In this document: positions 8,834 through 15,964 of the stretch, one piece after another
Layout: each line of letters begins with the position of its first letter
How positions within the stretch are numbered: the stretch's first letter is position 1
Origin: Halanaerobium sp051746665
GTDB taxonomy: Bacteria; Bacillota; Halanaerobiia; Halanaerobiales; Halanaerobiaceae
Direction: 5' to 3'
Length of the DNA stretch: 21,185 nt
NCBI GenBank assembly: GCA_051746665.1
Contig: JBNJFG010000035.1
Coordinates: 1 to 21,185, forward strand
Notes under the pieces: generated by a model
The model's database searches: none
What the model was told of the DNA's origin: nothing
What the model saw: only the letters and a program-made list of their open reading frames with translations
Made by a program: the position numbers and the translations under genes

Positions 8834-8865
8834 ATTGAAGCGCAGCCTTTCAGGCCGCGCTCAAT
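8834..8865 (-). terminator. GC-rich hairpin between rplY and pth (weak terminator or attenuator)
   Basis: On the minus strand AGCGCGGCC and GGCTGCGCT form a 9-bp stem with a TGAAA loop. It is extended by ATTG/CAAT past a one-base bulge. It is the most GC-rich element in the neighbourhood. Only TTATTA follows, so it may not terminate fully. It ends 8 bp before the pth Shine-Dalgarno sequence, so it could lower pth expression relative to rplY or stabilise the 3' end of the rplY mRNA. Confidence 0.6.
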
Positions 8866-8881
8866 ATCTTTACTAAAATAT

Positions 8882-9556
8882 TTATTCCCAGGGCTTTGGT
8901 TCGTCTTCCCCTGCTTCTTCTTCGCCTTCTTCTTCGTCCTCTTCACCAATTACTTCTGGCTCTAAGAATTCGTCTTCTTCCTCTTCCTCGTCTTCTTCGA
9001 CAAGTTCAGTAGGTGTAACAACAGTTACAATAACTTCGTCACTATCTGTTACCAAATCAATAGTATCAGAAAGCTCAAGATCAGCTACAGATAAAGATTC
9101 ACCAACTTCTAATTCAGAAATATCAATTGTAATTTCTTCTGGTATTTCAGAAGGTAATACATCAATATCAATTTCACGTAAAAGCTGCTGTAATACTCCT
9201 CCATCACGAACACCAACTGCTTCTCCTTCTAAATTCATTGGTACAGAAACAGTAATCTTCTCATCCATAGAAATAAATTGGAAATCGACATGCAGTAAGT
9301 TCTGCTTAATAACATCTTTCTGATAGTCCTTAATAATTACGGTTGATTCTTCTCCATCTTCTCCGACAAAAGTCAGATCAAAGATAGCATTAGATAGGAG
9401 AAGTTTTTCAATATCCTGTGGATCCACCTTAATAGATCGCGGCTCATTTCCTCTTCCATAAACAACACCAGGGATAAGTCCGCTTCTTCTTATTCTGCGG
9501 GCTGCACCCTTTCCAGTTTCAGTCCTTAGTTCAGCTTCAATAGAATGTCTCTCCAT
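8882..9556 (-). CDS. rplY: Ribosomal protein L25, long CTC/TL5 form with acidic tail
   Basis: This is the 5S-rRNA-binding protein of the large subunit (general stress protein Ctc in Bacillus). The 224 residues divide into an N-terminal 5S-binding barrel (about 1-92, GKGAARRIRRSGLIPGVVYG) and the C-terminal CTC domain (about 95-182). A tail from about residue 183 has 26 Asp or Glu among its last 42 residues. Acidic tails occur on long CTC proteins; this one is strong and fits, but does not prove, a salt-adapted cell. The ATG is preceded by AAGGAG with 9-nt spacing. It has its own promoter at 9646-9674. The order prs-ctc-pth is as in Bacillus. Confidence 0.96.
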   Translation of the reverse strand: MERHSIEAELRTETGKGAARRIRRSGLIPGVVYGRGNEPRSIKVDPQDIEKLLLSNAIFDLTFVGEDGEESTVIIKDYQKDVIKQNLLHVDFQFISMDEKITVSVPMNLEGEAVGVRDGGVLQQLLREIDIDVLPSEIPEEITIDISELEVGESLSVADLELSDTIDLVTDSDEVIVTVVTPTELVEEDEEEEEDEFLEPEVIGEEDEEEGEEEAGEDEPKPWE

Positions 9557-9645
9557 GACTATCCTCTCCTTGCATAAATTAAATTTTAAGCCAGATCAAC
9601 TCATAATACTGGCAGGTCTGCGATAAATAAGACATAACAAATTTT

Positions 9646-9674
9646 ATTATAACATCAAAGCCCATTTTGGGCAA
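9646..9674 (-). promoter_or_regulatory. rplY promoter (sigma-A, extended -10)
   Basis: The minus strand shows TTGCCC (9669-9674), a 17-bp spacer and a perfect TATAAT (9646-9651) preceded by TGT. The predicted start is near 9639, leaving a leader of about 80 nt before rplY. The -35 overlaps a small GCCCA/TGGGC hairpin (9660-9672) just behind the prs stop. In Bacillus ctc uses the stress sigma factor; the sequence here looks like an ordinary sigma-A promoter. Confidence 0.75.
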
Positions 9675-9692
9675 GTGTTTTAGAAAAATTAT

Positions 9693-10634
9693 TTAGAATA
9701 ATACACTAACAGATAAATCTTTGAAAATTCTATCAATAGCTTCTCCTACTAAAGGCGCTACAGAAAGAACTTCAAGATTATCAAGATCATGCTCTTTTTG
9801 AGCAATCGTATTGGTAACAATTATTTTGCTAATTGGTGCTTTTTTTAGGCGCTCAACAGCAGGACCTGAAAATAAAGCATGAGTTCCACATGCATAAACA
9901 TCTTTTGCACCTTTTTCTTTAAGTACTTCAGCAGCAGCTGTAATCGTTCCTGCAGTATCAATTATGTCATCTAATAATATAACATTTTTACCAGCTACTT
10001 CTCCAATAACATTCATGACCTCTGCAACATTAGGTTTAGGTCTTCTTTTATCAATAATAGCCATTGGAATATCCAGACTTTCAGCAAAAGAGCGTACTCT
10101 TTTTACAGAACCAACATCTGGCGCTACAGCAATAAAATTAGATTGGTCAATATTTTTAAAGTAATCAACCATAATGGGAGCAGCATATAGATGATCAACA
10201 GGAATATCAAAAAACCCCTGTATCTGTGGTGCGTGGAAATCAATTGATAATACTCTACGTGCACCGGCTTCTGTAAGCAGGTTAGCAACTAATTTTGATG
10301 TTATGGGATCTCTTGGACTTGCTTTTCTATCTTGACGAGCATAACCATAATAAGGGATTACTGCTGTAATTCTACGAGCCGAAGCTCTTCTCAGTGCATC
10401 AATAATTATCAAAAGCTCCATTAAATTTTCATTCACAGGAGGTGATGTTGGCTGTACAACAAAAACATCAGCTCCTCTTACTGTTTCATGTGTTCTAACC
10501 CCAATTTCACCATCTTTAAACCTTGTTACATCAGCATTAATTAACTCTGTCCCCAGATAATCACATAAATCCTGTGCTAGTTGAGGATGTGAGTTACCAG
10601 CAAATATTTTTAACTGTTCACTATAACTGGACAT
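9693..10634 (-). CDS. prs: Ribose-phosphate pyrophosphokinase (PRPP synthetase)
   Basis: Prs makes PRPP from ribose 5-phosphate and ATP for purine, pyrimidine, His, Trp and NAD synthesis. The 313-residue protein has the class I features: RQDRKASPRDPITSKLVANLL (ATP loop), FHAPQIQGFFDIPVDHL, and the PRPP-binding motif VILLDDIIDTAGTI. The ATG at 10634 is preferred because AGGGGGT precedes it with ~7 nt spacing and the family N-terminus begins there. An ATG at 10664, also in frame, has a poorer site and adds ten residues. It follows glmU by 33 nt, so the two are probably one transcript from 12141-12169. Confidence 0.97.
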   Translation of the reverse strand: MSSYSEQLKIFAGNSHPQLAQDLCDYLGTELINADVTRFKDGEIGVRTHETVRGADVFVVQPTSPPVNENLMELLIIIDALRRASARRITAVIPYYGYARQDRKASPRDPITSKLVANLLTEAGARRVLSIDFHAPQIQGFFDIPVDHLYAAPIMVDYFKNIDQSNFIAVAPDVGSVKRVRSFAESLDIPMAIIDKRRPKPNVAEVMNVIGEVAGKNVILLDDIIDTAGTITAAAEVLKEKGAKDVYACGTHALFSGPAVERLKKAPISKIIVTNTIAQKEHDLDNLEVLSVAPLVGEAIDRIFKDLSVSVLF

Positions 10635-10667
10635 TTTTTGACCCCCTGGTTTATTTAATCTCATGGT

Positions 10668-12044
10668 CTAAGAATCCTTGCTTTTAGATTTATAGATTCG
10701 CGCTGGAACTCCCATTACAGTATCACCAGATTTTATATCTTTAGTTACAACTGAGCCAGCAGCTGTTTTAGCTCCGTTGCCAATTTTTAAAGGTGCAATT
10801 AAAATTGAGTCACTTCCGATAAAAACATTTTTACCAATTATAGTTCGGGATTTTTTTTGTCCATCGTAATTAGCAAAAATTGTCCCAGCACCAATATTAG
10901 TATCTTCGCCAATTTCGGCATCACCAGCATAACAAAGATGTGGTACTTTTGCTCTACTTTTTACAGTAGTCTTTTTTAGTTCTACAAAATCTCCAATCTT
11001 ACAGCTATCTTCTACAGTTGAACCAGGCCTTAGATAAGCAAATGGTCCAACATTAGTATTGGCTCCAACTGAACTATCCTTTATAATAGTATTGGAAAGA
11101 ATCTCTACATTTTCTCCTATAACTGCATTTTTCAATTTGCAATTTGGATTAATAACTGTATTTTTTGCTATTTTAGTGCTCCCTTCTAAATAATTAAAAG
11201 GATATATAGTAACATCCTGCTCAATTTCTACTTCAGCATCTATAAAAGTAGTATCAGGATCTATAATAGTAACTCCATTATTTAAATGCTTCTCAATGAC
11301 TCTATTTCTTAATACTTTTTCAGCTTTTGCCTGCTGTTTTCTAGTATTAATACCTATTATTTCATCAGAGTCCTGAACAGTATATGTATTAATCTTTTTA
11401 TCTTTGCTTACAGCAAATTCAATAATATCAGTTAAGTAATATTCACCCTGCGAATTATTATTATCCATATTGTTTAAAAAATCTTTTAATAACTCACTAT
11501 CAATACAGTTAACTCCACTATTAATTTCTTTGATTTTCTTAATCTCCGAATCAGCATCTTTTTCTTCTACAATCGCAGTTAAATGCCCTTCATTATCTTT
11601 AACAATCCTACCATAACCTTCAGGGTCATCAAAAAGAGCTGTCATTACTGTTAAATCAGAATCATTTTCATTATGTTCTTTTACAAATTGAGCAATGCTT
11701 TCTCTCTTTAAAAGTGGAGTATCTCCATAAAGAATTAGAACGGCTCCCTCATGTTTTTCTATATAACTTTCAGCTTGTTGTACAGCATGACCTGTACCCA
11801 GCTGTTCAGATTGAATTACATAATTTAAATCCAATTTATCTAAATCTTCTAATTCAGCCTGAACCACTTCTTTCTGATGTCCAATCACATTAACAATTTT
11901 ACTATTTAACCCAACTAGAGTATTTAAAACATGTTTTATAATTGCTTTCCCTGCAACTGGATGTAAGACTTTTATTTTATCTGACTTCATTCTAGTACCT
12001 TTACCAGCAGCCAGAATAATACTCAATAGATCTGAATCTGACAT
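10668..12044 (-). CDS. glmU: Bifunctional N-acetylglucosamine-1-phosphate uridyltransferase / glucosamine-1-phosphate acetyltransferase
   Basis: GlmU acetylates glucosamine-1-P and couples it to UTP to give UDP-GlcNAc, the precursor of peptidoglycan and other envelope polymers. The 458-residue protein begins with the nucleotidyltransferase motif LAAGKGTRMKSD (11-22). QLGTGHAVQQA follows, along with GDTPLL. From about residue 255 there is a left-handed beta-helix of hexapeptide repeats. It includes the acetyltransferase active site PHLCYAGDAEIGE, with the likely catalytic His near 369, and NIGAGTIFANYDG. The ATG has AAGGAGG 9 nt upstream. Its promoter is at 12141-12169. Confidence 0.97.
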   Translation of the reverse strand: MSDSDLLSIILAAGKGTRMKSDKIKVLHPVAGKAIIKHVLNTLVGLNSKIVNVIGHQKEVVQAELEDLDKLDLNYVIQSEQLGTGHAVQQAESYIEKHEGAVLILYGDTPLLKRESIAQFVKEHNENDSDLTVMTALFDDPEGYGRIVKDNEGHLTAIVEEKDADSEIKKIKEINSGVNCIDSELLKDFLNNMDNNNSQGEYYLTDIIEFAVSKDKKINTYTVQDSDEIIGINTRKQQAKAEKVLRNRVIEKHLNNGVTIIDPDTTFIDAEVEIEQDVTIYPFNYLEGSTKIAKNTVINPNCKLKNAVIGENVEILSNTIIKDSSVGANTNVGPFAYLRPGSTVEDSCKIGDFVELKKTTVKSRAKVPHLCYAGDAEIGEDTNIGAGTIFANYDGQKKSRTIIGKNVFIGSDSILIAPLKIGNGAKTAAGSVVTKDIKSGDTVMGVPARIYKSKSKDS

Positions 12045-12140
12045 CTATAATATCCTCCTTAAAATTAGGAATGAATTTTATATAATTGATAATTTATTGA
12101 AAAGACATAAAAAATCCATTTTGACTCTTTAATCGCTTGA

Positions 12141-12169
12141 AGTATAACAGAGAAATGGATTTTTGTCAA
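12141..12169 (-). promoter_or_regulatory. glmU-prs promoter (sigma-A) with inverted repeat
   Basis: The minus strand has a perfect -35 TTGACA (12164-12169), a 17-bp spacer and -10 TATACT (12141-12146) with extended TGT. The predicted start is near 12134, leaving a ~90-nt leader. A perfect 12-bp inverted repeat, AAAAATCCATTT (12110-12121) and AAATGGATTTTT (12153-12164), flanks the -10 and start site. It could be an operator or fold in the early transcript. Confidence 0.88.
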
Positions 12170-12189
12170 GATTTGAATTCTTCAAATAT

Positions 12190-12221
12190 AGAGATAACAC
12201 TACCGTGGTAGTGTTATCTCT
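12190..12221 (-). terminator. Long perfect hairpin after spoVG
   Basis: Two 15-bp arms (AGAGATAACACTACC and its complement) meet around only GT, so the hairpin can form about 14 bp with a 4-nt loop. It lies 28 bp after the spoVG stop and 20 bp before the glmU -35. Neither side has a clean U run (ATATTTG follows on minus). It is placed as a terminator or insulator for spoVG, but its near-perfect symmetry also allows a protein-binding role. Confidence 0.6.
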
Positions 12222-12248
12222 TGAAATTTAATTATTGCATTTTATAAA

Positions 12249-12515
12249 TTAAGCACTTTCTAACAAACCATTAAATTTTTCCAAAACTTCGTTTTCCATT
12301 AGATCTCTTAATTTAGCAGAAATTGGAAAACATATGTCTTGGTAGTTCCCGTTTCTTTTTCTTCTTGAAGGCATTGAAAGAAAAGTTCCATTTTTACCTT
12401 CAATTACTCGCATTTCACGAATAACAAAAGCGTCATCAAAAGTCACCGTCGCATAAGCCTTGACCAAACTTCCATTAATTTCGACTGGGAAAACTCTGAC
12501 ATCTGTAATTTTCAT
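12249..12515 (-). CDS. spoVG: SpoVG-family RNA/DNA-binding regulator
   Basis: SpoVG is a small nucleic-acid-binding regulator of sporulation and cell division genes, present in many Firmicutes. The 88-residue protein has the full family signature: MKITDVRVFPV at the start, a beta-rich core (LVKAYATVTFDDAFVIREM), and the loop FLSMPSRRKRNGNYQDICFPI. The ATG at 12515 is chosen because the family starts there and AAAGGTGG lies 7 nt upstream; 32 extra in-frame residues upstream do not resemble the family and cross the promoter. In Bacillus it lies directly before glmU, as here. Confidence 0.96.
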   Translation of the reverse strand: MKITDVRVFPVEINGSLVKAYATVTFDDAFVIREMRVIEGKNGTFLSMPSRRKRNGNYQDICFPISAKLRDLMENEVLEKFNGLLESA

Positions 12516-12549
12516 AAATGCACCACCTTTGGAATTTTTTGTTAATACT

Positions 12550-12578
12550 AGTATAATTCCAAATATTGTAAATGTCAA
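12550..12578 (-). promoter_or_regulatory. spoVG promoter (sigma-A)
   Basis: A perfect -35 TTGACA (12573-12578), 17-bp spacer and -10 TATACT (12550-12555) precede spoVG. The predicted start is near 12543, giving a leader of about 28 nt. The TGA stop of the upstream AIR-synthase-like gene lies inside the -35 hexamer. An 8-bp inverted repeat TTGGAATT/AATTCCAA (12529-12536 and 12555-12562) spans the -10 and start. Bacillus spoVG is driven by sigma-H; this sequence looks like sigma-A. Confidence 0.87.
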
Positions 12579-13576
12579 GTGCGTTTTGTTAGATTTTTGA
12601 TAAATTTCCAAAGTTCATCCTCAGCCGGCAAGGAAAATTCTTCCTTTGCTCCATCTTTCTCAATATAGCTCCCATTTTCAATCAATCTACCAACTTTAAT
12701 CAATTCAATATTATTTTTAGCAAATATTGAGACTAAATCAGTATCTGGAGCGGCTGCCATTAACATTGACCCAGATGAAATTAAACCTGCAGGGTCAATA
12801 TCTAATTTAGTGCAAATATCGTTTACCTCAGGTTTTATTTTAAAGTTATCTGCTTCAATTACATATCCGAGTTCCGAAGCGGCTGCCATTTCTGCTACTG
12901 CACCATAAACTCCACCTTCAGTAACATCATGCATTGCTTTGACTCCATTTTTTCTTGCTATTCTACTTTCGGGAATCACACTTAAAAGATCCAAATATCC
13001 AGCTGCTTTATCTATAGAATCCCGACTAACTCCTTGCTCAATTAAATAATCTTGATAATCATTAGCTAAGATATAGCTGCCCTCTATGCCAATACCTTTT
13101 GAGATGTATAAATCATCTCCAAGCTCGGCTGCAGAACTCGAAGTTAATTCTTCTTTTACCGCTTTACCTAAGGCAGTTACTGTAATTATTGGTTTTTGAA
13201 CCAGGTCAGTAATTTCTGTATGACCCCCTAAAACCTCAATCTCCATTGCTTTTGCAGTCCCAACTATTTCATCCATAAGATCTGCTGCCTTTTCTTCGCC
13301 TAAACTAGGAGGTAATAATAAAACTACCTGAATTCCAAAAGGTTCAGCTCCTGCTGCAGCTATATCATTACAAGAAACATTTACAGCAATAAAGCCAGCA
13401 TTTTTTTCTGCACCAGTTATAGGATCAGATGAAACAACTAACAAATAATCACCTAGATCAATTACTGAGCTATCTTCCCCAACACCTGCTGGTACTATAA
13501 CATCTGATCTAAAATGATCAATCTTATTTAATATTACTTTTTTTAAATTATTTCCTGCTAACTTACCAATTTCCAA
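12575..13576 (-). CDS. AIR-synthase-related protein (PurM/HypE/ThiL-like fold), function unknown
   Basis: The 333-residue protein has the two-domain PurM-like ATP-binding fold. The N-terminal part includes GVGEDSSVIDLGDYLLVVSSDPI and the NDIAAAGAEPFG motif that binds metal and phosphate, and GGHTEITD follows. In the second domain are AMHDVTEGGVYGAVAEMA and ISSGSMLMAA. It resembles the HypE branch more than PurM or SelD, but lacks the C-terminal Cys tail that HypE uses for hydrogenase cyanide ligands, ending LWKFIKNLTKRT. A hydrogenase role is therefore unlikely and the substrate is unknown. The TTG at 13576 is chosen because homologues typically begin at EIGKL and AGGAA lies 9 nt upstream. 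The GTG at 13585 would instead overlap the preceding stop. The gene directly follows the ECF S-component gene. Confidence 0.85.
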   Translation of the reverse strand: MEIGKLAGNNLKKVILNKIDHFRSDVIVPAGVGEDSSVIDLGDYLLVVSSDPITGAEKNAGFIAVNVSCNDIAAAGAEPFGIQVVLLLPPSLGEEKAADLMDEIVGTAKAMEIEVLGGHTEITDLVQKPIITVTALGKAVKEELTSSSAAELGDDLYISKGIGIEGSYILANDYQDYLIEQGVSRDSIDKAAGYLDLLSVIPESRIARKNGVKAMHDVTEGGVYGAVAEMAAASELGYVIEADNFKIKPEVNDICTKLDIDPAGLISSGSMLMAAAPDTDLVSIFAKNNIELIKVGRLIENGSYIEKDGAKEEFSLPAEDELWKFIKNLTKRT

Positions 13577-13581
13577 TAATA

Positions 13582-14118
13582 TCACTTCCTAAAATAGTTA
13601 TCTAGATGATGGGATAGTGGAATTGCTAAAACGCCACCAATCAACATTTGGGCAAAATCAATTCCTATTTCTGGTAACACAACAGCCCAACTCAACAAAA
13701 AACCTTTTGCTAATGCATAACCTAGAATCATAACATTCCCACCAACAATTATTGCAAATATTTTTCTGTCAAATTTTTTGTCTTTATCTTGGCTTGAAAT
13801 TTTACCAACCAACATACCTTCTAGACCTTTAATTACAAAAGTAAAAGGAGCCCAAATTGAATAACCTAAGATTATATCCATTAGTGCAGAACCAACTCCA
13901 CCTGCAATTCCTCCGGCTTTAGCACCAAAAGTTAAGGCAATCGTATAAATTGCTACCTCACCCAGATTAAAATACGAACTGCTTGGACCAGGGATATGCA
14001 GATAAGTTGCTACAGCAGTAAATGCAATAAAGAGAGCTAAAAAAGATAATGATCTGGTATCAAGTTTACTCAATTTAACTTTTTTTAAATGTTCTTGAAT
14101 ATTTTCTCTACCGTTCAT
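13582..14118 (-). CDS. ECF transporter S-component, substrate unknown
   Basis: This is a 178-residue integral membrane protein with about five to six hydrophobic segments. The pattern SLSFLALFIAFTAVATYL, GAKAGGIAGGVGSALMDIILG and FVIKGLEGMLVGKIS is typical of substrate-binding S-components of energy-coupling factor vitamin transporters (the riboflavin/HMP-like group). These rely on shared EcfA/EcfT subunits, which are not encoded here. The ATG has GGGAGG about 8 nt upstream. It starts 24 nt after glnA with no terminator between them. The next gene starts within a few nt of its stop, suggesting co-expression of transporter and enzyme. Confidence 0.85.
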   Translation of the reverse strand: MNGRENIQEHLKKVKLSKLDTRSLSFLALFIAFTAVATYLHIPGPSSSYFNLGEVAIYTIALTFGAKAGGIAGGVGSALMDIILGYSIWAPFTFVIKGLEGMLVGKISSQDKDKKFDRKIFAIIVGGNVMILGYALAKGFLLSWAVVLPEIGIDFAQMLIGGVLAIPLSHHLDNYFRK

Positions 14119-14142
14119 TATATGTATCCTCCCAATTAATCC

Positions 14143-15474
14143 TTAATAAGTACTTAAATACTGATCAATTTCCCAACTGTGAACCTGCTTTTTATATACT
14201 GACCATTCAATTTTTTTGGCTTTAACAAGATGGTTGAAAATATGTTCTCCCAATGTTTCTCTCATAAATTCACTTTTTTGAAAACATTTAAGCGCTTCTT
14301 CCATAGTTGCAGGAAGACTATTAATCCCTCTGGATTTTCTCTCTTGATAACCCATTTCATAAATATTATCTGTTGTCTGCTCACCTGGATCAATTTTATT
14401 TTTTATTCCATCTAAACCCGCTCTAAGCATTACAGCAGTAGCAAGATATGGATTAGCTGCTGGATCAGGATTTCTTAATTCTAAGCGAGTTCCATTACCC
14501 CTAGCAGAAGGCACACGAACTAAAGCACTTCTGTTTTGAGTAGACCATGATATGTAAACAGGAGCTTCATAACCTGGAACTAAACGTTTATAAGAATTAA
14601 TTGTAGGATTTAAAATTGCTGTAGTTTCTTTAGCATGTTTTAATAATCCACCTATGTAATAATATGCGATTTCGCTTAATCCATATTCATCATCAGGATC
14701 ATAGAACGCGTTTTGACCATCTTTATATAATGATTGATGAACATGCATTCCAGAACCACTTTCTCCATAAATAGGTTTCGGCATAAATGTAGCATGTAAG
14801 TTGTGCTGCATTGCTATAATTTTAGTTACAAATTTAAAAGTAGCAATATTATCTGCTGTTCTTAAAGCAGGAGTATATTTAAAATCAATTTCATGTTGAC
14901 CAGGTGCTACTTCATGATGTGCTGCTTCTACTTCAAAACCCATTTTTTTAAGTGCTAATACTGTGTCTCGACGAGCATCTCCACCTAAATCAACTGGTGA
15001 AAGATCAAAATAACCACCTTTATCATGAGTATTAGTTGTTGGATTACCATCTTTATCTTTTTCAAATAAGAAAAATTCTGGCTCAGGTCCAGCAAACATT
15101 TCATATCCCATTTCTTCTGCTTCAGCCATTGCTCTTTTTAATGTTCCTCTAGGACAGCCAACAAATGGTTCTCCATTTGGTAAATAAATATCGCACATCA
15201 TCCTGGCTGTGCAGCCACCATTAGTTTCCCATGGGAAAATCGTAAAAGTATCATAATCAGGTTTTAAATACATATCGGATTCATGGATACGAGTATACCC
15301 TTCAATAGATGAACCATCAAACATGATCTTGCCATCAAGCGCTTCTGGCAGCTGTTCAATTGTAATTGCAACATTCTTTATAATTCCTAAAATATCAACG
15401 AACTGAAGTCTGATAAATTCCACATTTTTTTCTTCAGCAATTTGTAAAATTTTCTCTCTACTAAATTTTTTCAT
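14143..15474 (-). CDS. glnA: Glutamine synthetase type I (GSI-alpha)
   Basis: GlnA makes glutamine from glutamate, ammonia and ATP. The 443-residue length matches the GSI-alpha form of Gram-positive bacteria, which is not adenylylated. Visible motifs are FDGSSIEGYTRI, GPEPEFFLF, EVAPGQHEIDFKY, the ATP-binding segment GSGMHVHQSL, NSYKRLVPGYEAP and the C-terminal NPDPAANPYLA. Arg62 and the loop Glu in PGYEAP correspond to residues involved in glutamine feedback inhibition in Bacillus. The ATG immediately follows the TGA of the regulator gene, and its GGAGG lies within the last codons of that gene, pointing to translational coupling. Confidence 0.98.
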   Translation of the reverse strand: MKKFSREKILQIAEEKNVEFIRLQFVDILGIIKNVAITIEQLPEALDGKIMFDGSSIEGYTRIHESDMYLKPDYDTFTIFPWETNGGCTARMMCDIYLPNGEPFVGCPRGTLKRAMAEAEEMGYEMFAGPEPEFFLFEKDKDGNPTTNTHDKGGYFDLSPVDLGGDARRDTVLALKKMGFEVEAAHHEVAPGQHEIDFKYTPALRTADNIATFKFVTKIIAMQHNLHATFMPKPIYGESGSGMHVHQSLYKDGQNAFYDPDDEYGLSEIAYYYIGGLLKHAKETTAILNPTINSYKRLVPGYEAPVYISWSTQNRSALVRVPSARGNGTRLELRNPDPAANPYLATAVMLRAGLDGIKNKIDPGEQTTDNIYEMGYQERKSRGINSLPATMEEALKCFQKSEFMRETLGEHIFNHLVKAKKIEWSVYKKQVHSWEIDQYLSTY

Positions 15475-15861
15475 TCATTCTTCCTCCTCTTTATATCCTT
15501 TGTTATTACTCCGGGAAAGTTTTTTTATTAACTCAGAACGATTTGAAACAGGAAAAAGAGAATCCAGCTCAACATCTGAATAATAATCATTTTGATCATC
15601 ATAATCTAATTCAATTGTGTTTTCTTCTTCATATTCAGGCACTTTCAGCTTTAACTTAACTGTCTCAATGCTGTTACCTTCAGCTAGAAGAATCTTTATT
15701 TTCAGCAATCTTTTTATATCATTTTCCGAAAAAAGACGCTGATTACCCTTACTCCGCGCAGGGAAAATTAAACTTTGTTGATCATAATAACGAATCTGTC
15801 TAGAGCTTAATCCTGTTTTTTCTTTTGCCTCTTTCATTGTAATATTTTTTTCTTTTTTCAT
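15475..15861 (-). CDS. glnR: MerR-family regulator, GlnR-like
   Basis: The 128-residue protein has an N-terminal winged helix-turn-helix (about 8-75: MKEAKEKTGLSSRQIRYYDQ and RLFSENDIKRLLKIKILL). A short acidic and charged C-terminal part follows. GlnR/TnrA proteins repress nitrogen genes when glutamine is plentiful, by sensing feedback-inhibited glutamine synthetase through their C-terminus. The gene abuts glnA, as glnR does in Bacillus, which is the main reason for the name. The ATG at 15861 has GGGAG about 11 nt upstream. An in-frame GTG at 15867 is possible, and the longer frame upstream crosses the promoter. The C-terminal tail is not clearly alignable by eye. Confidence 0.85.
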   Translation of the reverse strand: MKKEKNITMKEAKEKTGLSSRQIRYYDQQSLIFPARSKGNQRLFSENDIKRLLKIKILLAEGNSIETVKLKLKVPEYEEENTIELDYDDQNDYYSDVELDSLFPVSNRSELIKKLSRSNNKGYKEEEE

Positions 15862-15901
15862 CCTAATCACTACTCCCAAAGTCTTAATATTTATTGGTGA
15901 A

Positions 15902-15930
15902 AGTATAACACGAAATATATTTGATGTCAA
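15902..15930 (-). promoter_or_regulatory. glnR-glnA promoter (sigma-A)
   Basis: A perfect -35 TTGACA (15925-15930), 17-bp spacer and -10 TATACT (15902-15907) preceded by TGT lie upstream of glnR. The predicted start is near 15895. The hexamers and spacing are identical to those of the glmU and spoVG promoters. A dyad fills the spacer (separate entry). Confidence 0.88.
15908..15927. promoter_or_regulatory. Dyad in the glnR promoter spacer, candidate operator
   Basis: The sequence ACA-CG-AAATATATTT-GA-TGT is symmetric at 16 of 20 positions about 15917.5 and occupies the spacer between -35 and -10. MerR-family proteins often bind dyads in this position, and GlnR represses its own operon. It does not match the Bacillus GlnR/TnrA box TGTNAN7TNACA; the outer triplets are inverted. 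Confidence 0.45.
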
Positions 15931-15964
15931 TCCTATGTTAGCTTTTTATTTTGCAGTATTTTTA

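Noticed and set aside
9557..9640. 5S-rRNA mimic in the rplY leader for autoregulation by L25
   Set aside because: Only a 5-bp stem (GCCAG/CTGGC) can be drawn and no loop-E-like pattern is visible.
12575..13576. HypE hydrogenase maturation protein
   Set aside because: The C-terminal Cys that carries the thiocarbamate is missing and no other hyp gene is nearby.
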